Shown: piece after piece, positions 4,296 to 7,072 of the stretch
How positions within the stretch are numbered: the first letter of the stretch is position 1
How the letters are laid out: each line of letters begins with the position of its first letter
Assembly: GCA_019241095.1 (NCBI GenBank)
Contig: JAFAXJ010000540.1
Coordinates: 1-7,072, forward strand
DNA length: 7,072 nucleotides
DNA from: Verrucomicrobiota bacterium
GTDB taxonomy: Bacteria; Verrucomicrobiota; Verrucomicrobiia; Chthoniobacterales; JAFAMB01
Direction: 5' to 3'
Made by a program: the position numbers and the translations under genes
Notes under the pieces: generated by a model
Database searches by the model: none
What the model was told of the DNA's origin: nothing
The model's input: only the letters and a program-made list of their open reading frames with translations

Positions 4296-6464
4296 ATGTT
4301 TCAACGCTGTATCTTTGGGGCCGGCCTTTTACAGGCATTAATTGGGCTGCATCTGCTCGGGGGCAACTTGCCCTTGCTTGAGCCAGTTCCCGAAACTGTA
4401 AAAGAACCCGTAGTCGACAGCTATTTCGGTACACAAGTGACGGACAATTATCGCTGGCTGGAGAATTTGCAGGATCCAAACGTGAGGAGATGGGCCGAAA
4501 CACAGAACGCCCATGCGGAGCGGTACCTCAAGGCTCTCCCCGATCGCACGCGATTAGCGGCTCAGATAAAGGAACTTATTTCCTCGACCCCACCTTCCAT
4601 TAGCATGTTAACGATCAGCAAGGGTGATATCTTCGCGATCAAAACAGATCCTTCTAAGCAGCAGCCTTTTCTCGTATTTCTGAGTTCTACCGATCGCCAA
4701 GCAATTGAGAAAACTGTTTGTGATCCTAACAGCATCGATCCAAGTGGTAGAACCTCAATTGACTGGTTTGTTCCGTCGCACGACGCAAGGTTAGTTGCGG
4801 TTTCGTTATCTAAAGATGGAAGTGAAGATGGTAATCTTTACTTTTTCGATGTTGCCACAGGAAAACAATATCCTGACGTGCTTACTCGGGTACAATATCC
4901 AACCGGCGGGGGCAGCGCTGCCTGGAACAGGGACAGTACCGCAATTTATTACACACGATATCCACACCCGGGAGAGCGCCCGGCAGAAGACCTTCACTTC
5001 TATCAACAAGTGTACCTTCATCGCATCGGCACATCGGAGTCAGAGGATGTCTACGCCATCGGTAGAGACTTCCCAAAAATCGCTGAGGTTAGTCTCCAAT
5101 CGCGTGAAGATAGCGATTTTGTTGTGGCCACAGTAGCGAATGGGGATGGTGGCGATTTTGCTCACTTTGTTGGTGGTCCTGATAAAAACTGGAACCAACT
5201 CACGCATTTCGAAGACAAGGTTAAAAAAGGCGAACTTGGCCCACAATCGATGTTCTATGCGATATCGCTAGCCGATGCCCCTCACGGCAAAGTAGTGCGA
5301 TATCAATTAAGAAAAACGTCAGATAACACAACGATCGTCTCGTCCGGCGACGGGGTGATCGAAAACATTGCGTTAACAGATAATAGACTGTTAGTGCACC
5401 TGCTCCAGGGTGGCCCATCGGCTTTGTACATCTATACTCTGGACGGAACAGATCAAAAGATCGCGCCGATTCCTCAAATTTGCAATGTATCGGCAGTGGT
5501 TACAGGCAAAGATCTCGCTTTAGTTGACATCACCAGTTATACCGAGCGATCCAAATGGTTGATTTACGATACCACCGGGAATAGCCTAAGTCCCGCGGCA
5601 TTCAACACCAAATCACCAGTTAATTTTGATGACCTGACAGTTACCCGTGTTTTTGCTGTTTCAAAAGATGGTACAAGAGTTCCTTTAAACATTGTGCACA
5701 AAAAGGGGTTGGATTTGAATGGTGATAATCCGACAATCCTTTACGGCTATGGCGGCTACGGCCTAAGCGAGACACCCCGTGTTTTTTTACCTCTACGCGC
5801 ATGGTACGATCTTGGCGGAATCTATGTGGATACTAACCTCCGCGGGGGTGGCGAATTTGGGGAGGAGTGGCACAAACAAGGCAGTTTAACTAACAAGCAA
5901 AATGTATTCGATGATTTTGCTGCATGTGCGCAATACCTGATTAACAATAAGTATACATCCGTCTCTGAACTGGGCATGTTAGGAGGAAGCAACGGTGGCT
6001 TGTTAATGGGCGCTATGATCGTCCAACACCCAGGTCTGATGAAGGCCGTTGTGTCAGAGGCCGGGATCTATGATTCATTGCGTAGCGAACTGGAGCCAAA
6101 TGGCTTATTTAACACGACCGAGTTTGGTTCTGTAAAGGATCCGGCACAGTTCAAGGCTTTGTATGCCTATTCGCCGTACCACCACGTGGTAGATGGTGCG
6201 ATTTATCCTGCAATCCTGCTGACCGCGGGTCTTAATGATGGCAGAGTTGCCGCACATAATTCTTTTAAATTTCTGGCTCGTTTACAATCAGCTGCTGCTA
6301 ACTCAAAAAACCCGATCCTTTTGCGTGTCAATTCTTTTGGGCATGGGTTTGGCAATTCCCTCGATCAAGAGGTGAACGATTGGACCGATGTATTCTCTTT
6401 TTTCGATTACGAATTGAAGGAAGGAGCAAACCAGCGTGCCAAATCGCATGCGGCCGGCCGTTAG
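4296..6464 (+). CDS. Prolyl oligopeptidase, family S9A, probably exported
   Basis: A 722-residue serine peptidase that cuts short peptides after proline. The N-terminal catalytic-domain segment contains the family block DSYFGTQVTDNYRWLE, then comes a beta-propeller from about residue 75 to 430, then the alpha/beta-hydrolase domain. The hydrolase part shows ILYGYGGYG, DTNLRGGGEFGEEWH and NKQNVFDDF. The triad is Ser565 in GGSNGG, Asp648 in LNDGRV and His683 in GHGFG, close to the spacing in porcine prolyl oligopeptidase (554/641/680). All key residues are intact. The first 30 or so residues (MFQRCIFGAGLLQALIGLHL) form a short basic start and a hydrophobic run that look like a signal peptide, so it probably acts in the periplasm; no lipobox is seen. 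The ATG at 4296 is preferred over an in-frame TTG at 4287; neither has a good Shine-Dalgarno sequence. It diverges from the UBact-proteasome genes, so co-regulation is possible but a direct partnership is doubtful if it is exported. Confidence 0.95.
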   Translation: MFQRCIFGAGLLQALIGLHLLGGNLPLLEPVPETVKEPVVDSYFGTQVTDNYRWLENLQDPNVRRWAETQNAHAERYLKALPDRTRLAAQIKELISSTPPSISMLTISKGDIFAIKTDPSKQQPFLVFLSSTDRQAIEKTVCDPNSIDPSGRTSIDWFVPSHDARLVAVSLSKDGSEDGNLYFFDVATGKQYPDVLTRVQYPTGGGSAAWNRDSTAIYYTRYPHPGERPAEDLHFYQQVYLHRIGTSESEDVYAIGRDFPKIAEVSLQSREDSDFVVATVANGDGGDFAHFVGGPDKNWNQLTHFEDKVKKGELGPQSMFYAISLADAPHGKVVRYQLRKTSDNTTIVSSGDGVIENIALTDNRLLVHLLQGGPSALYIYTLDGTDQKIAPIPQICNVSAVVTGKDLALVDITSYTERSKWLIYDTTGNSLSPAAFNTKSPVNFDDLTVTRVFAVSKDGTRVPLNIVHKKGLDLNGDNPTILYGYGGYGLSETPRVFLPLRAWYDLGGIYVDTNLRGGGEFGEEWHKQGSLTNKQNVFDDFAACAQYLINNKYTSVSELGMLGGSNGGLLMGAMIVQHPGLMKAVVSEAGIYDSLRSELEPNGLFNTTEFGSVKDPAQFKALYAYSPYHHVVDGAIYPAILLTAGLNDGRVAAHNSFKFLARLQSAAANSKNPILLRVNSFGHGFGNSLDQEVNDWTDVFSFFDYELKEGANQRAKSHAAGR

Positions 6465-6604
6465 CTTCTCCTTCGCTCAATAACTCGAGATACCATAAAA
6501 ACTGAGCTAAGTCGCACATCCAGAGGTGATTGCGATTTAGCGATTGAAGCGGCAAACCGACTAAATGGTTGCGCTGATTCCGGAGCAGTTGTAGACAGAC
6601 CGTT

Positions 6605-7057
6605 ATGGACGTGAAACGGACTTTCCTGATCGGATTTTTGATTGCGATAGCAGCCGGCCCGGTGTCGTTTGGTCAAGACCAGGTAGCAACCGATCTGAAG
6701 GCAATACAAGGTGAGATCAAGGCTCAGAGCGAAAAGATTGATCGCCTTGCTGAGCAGGTATCAAAGTTGGCCGAAACACTAAAACAAAGCCAGGCTCCGA
6801 AGGCATCGCTTGTCGAAACGCCCGCACCTTCCCCGACCCCGACAGGGAGTAATGACAATTCAAACGCTAGCGACTCGTCAGGACCAAAAACTCACGTCGT
6901 GGCAAAAGGTGAGACGTTGATTCAAATCGCCAAACAATACGGAGTCCCGGTAGATCAAATCGAGCATCTTAATAAAATTGGCGATGCGAAAAAGTTGCAG
7001 GCCGGTCAAACGATAAAAATCCCGTCAGCCGCTTCTCCCAGCCCAAAAGCGCAGTGA
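6605..7057 (+). CDS. Exported coiled-coil and LysM-domain protein
   Basis: 150 residues. The N-terminus (MDVKRTFLIGFLIAIAAGPV) is a classical signal peptide with cleavage likely near SFG-QDQ (23-24). Residues 27-63 show heptad-like spacing (LKAIQ..IKAQSEKIDRLAEQVSKLAETL) that suggests a coiled coil. Residues 66-94 are a Pro/Ser/Thr/Asn-rich linker. Residues 96-140 form one LysM domain, with THVVAKGETLIQIAKQYGV, then IEHLNKI and LQAGQTIKIP, which would bind N-acetylglucosamine in peptidoglycan. A Ser/Pro tail follows. It carries no visible hydrolase domain, so a structural or envelope-tethering role is likely. The ATG at 6605 is chosen because it gives the complete signal peptide; there is no strong Shine-Dalgarno sequence. 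The 140 bp before it (6465-6604) hold no gene and no obvious terminator. The gene is complete, ending 15 bp before the window edge. Confidence 0.85.
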   Translation: MDVKRTFLIGFLIAIAAGPVSFGQDQVATDLKAIQGEIKAQSEKIDRLAEQVSKLAETLKQSQAPKASLVETPAPSPTPTGSNDNSNASDSSGPKTHVVAKGETLIQIAKQYGVPVDQIEHLNKIGDAKKLQAGQTIKIPSAASPSPKAQ

Positions 7058-7072
7058 GGGCACCCGATAACA

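Noticed and set aside
4795..5246. Several frames of 64-113 codons on both strands inside the prolyl oligopeptidase gene
   Set aside because: All lie within the propeller-coding region of a complete, well-conserved enzyme and look like chance open frames.
6465..6604. Possible terminator or small RNA between the peptidase and LysM genes
   Set aside because: GGCCGGCC near the peptidase stop is self-complementary but has no loop or T run, and no other stable hairpin or promoter pair was convincing.

Overview
The window is about 7 kb of bacterial chromosome of roughly even base composition, with closely packed genes. It carries a complete set of 20S proteasome subunit genes preceded by a small Pup-like modifier. 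The modifier's C-terminal block (RMRKVDP..., ending RYRQRTGQ) identifies it as UBact, the Pup-related family reported from Gram-negative phyla such as Nitrospinota, Nitrospirota and Verrucomicrobiota. Together with the Pro/Ser-rich exported LysM protein and the prolyl oligopeptidase, this suggests a Verrucomicrobiota-type organism, possibly a soil Chthoniobacterales member. That assignment is an inference from gene content; another UBact-bearing phylum is possible.

Layout, left to right: (1) 1-113, minus strand: the 5' end of a cupin-fold gene that runs off the left edge. (2) 269-4158, minus strand, read from right to left: UBact (58 aa), prcB (beta subunit with a 42-residue propeptide), prcA (alpha subunit), a gap of about 155 bp with several inverted repeats, a TetR-type regulator, and an ABC1/AarF/UbiB-type atypical kinase. 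UBact and prcB are 2 bp apart, prcB/prcA overlap by ATGA, and tetR/kinase overlap by ATGA, so there are two tightly coupled blocks that may or may not share one transcript. (3) 4159-4295: a divergent intergenic region with a 12-bp perfect palindrome and a 6-bp GC-rich hairpin. (4) 4296-6464, plus strand: an S9A prolyl oligopeptidase with a probable export signal and an intact Ser-Asp-His triad. (5) 6605-7057, plus strand: an exported coiled-coil/LysM protein.

How the genes fit together: in the Pup pathway, a C-terminal Gln on the modifier is deamidated by Dop, the modifier is ligated to target lysines by PafA, and tagged proteins are unfolded by the Mpa/ARC ATPase into the PrcA/PrcB barrel. 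The modifier and the barrel are here. The ATPase, ligase and deamidase are not in the window and must be encoded elsewhere if the pathway works. Where those partners might be expected there is instead a TetR-kinase pair, which is the most unusual aspect of the neighbourhood. No tRNA, rRNA, CRISPR array, insertion sequence or phage gene was recognised.
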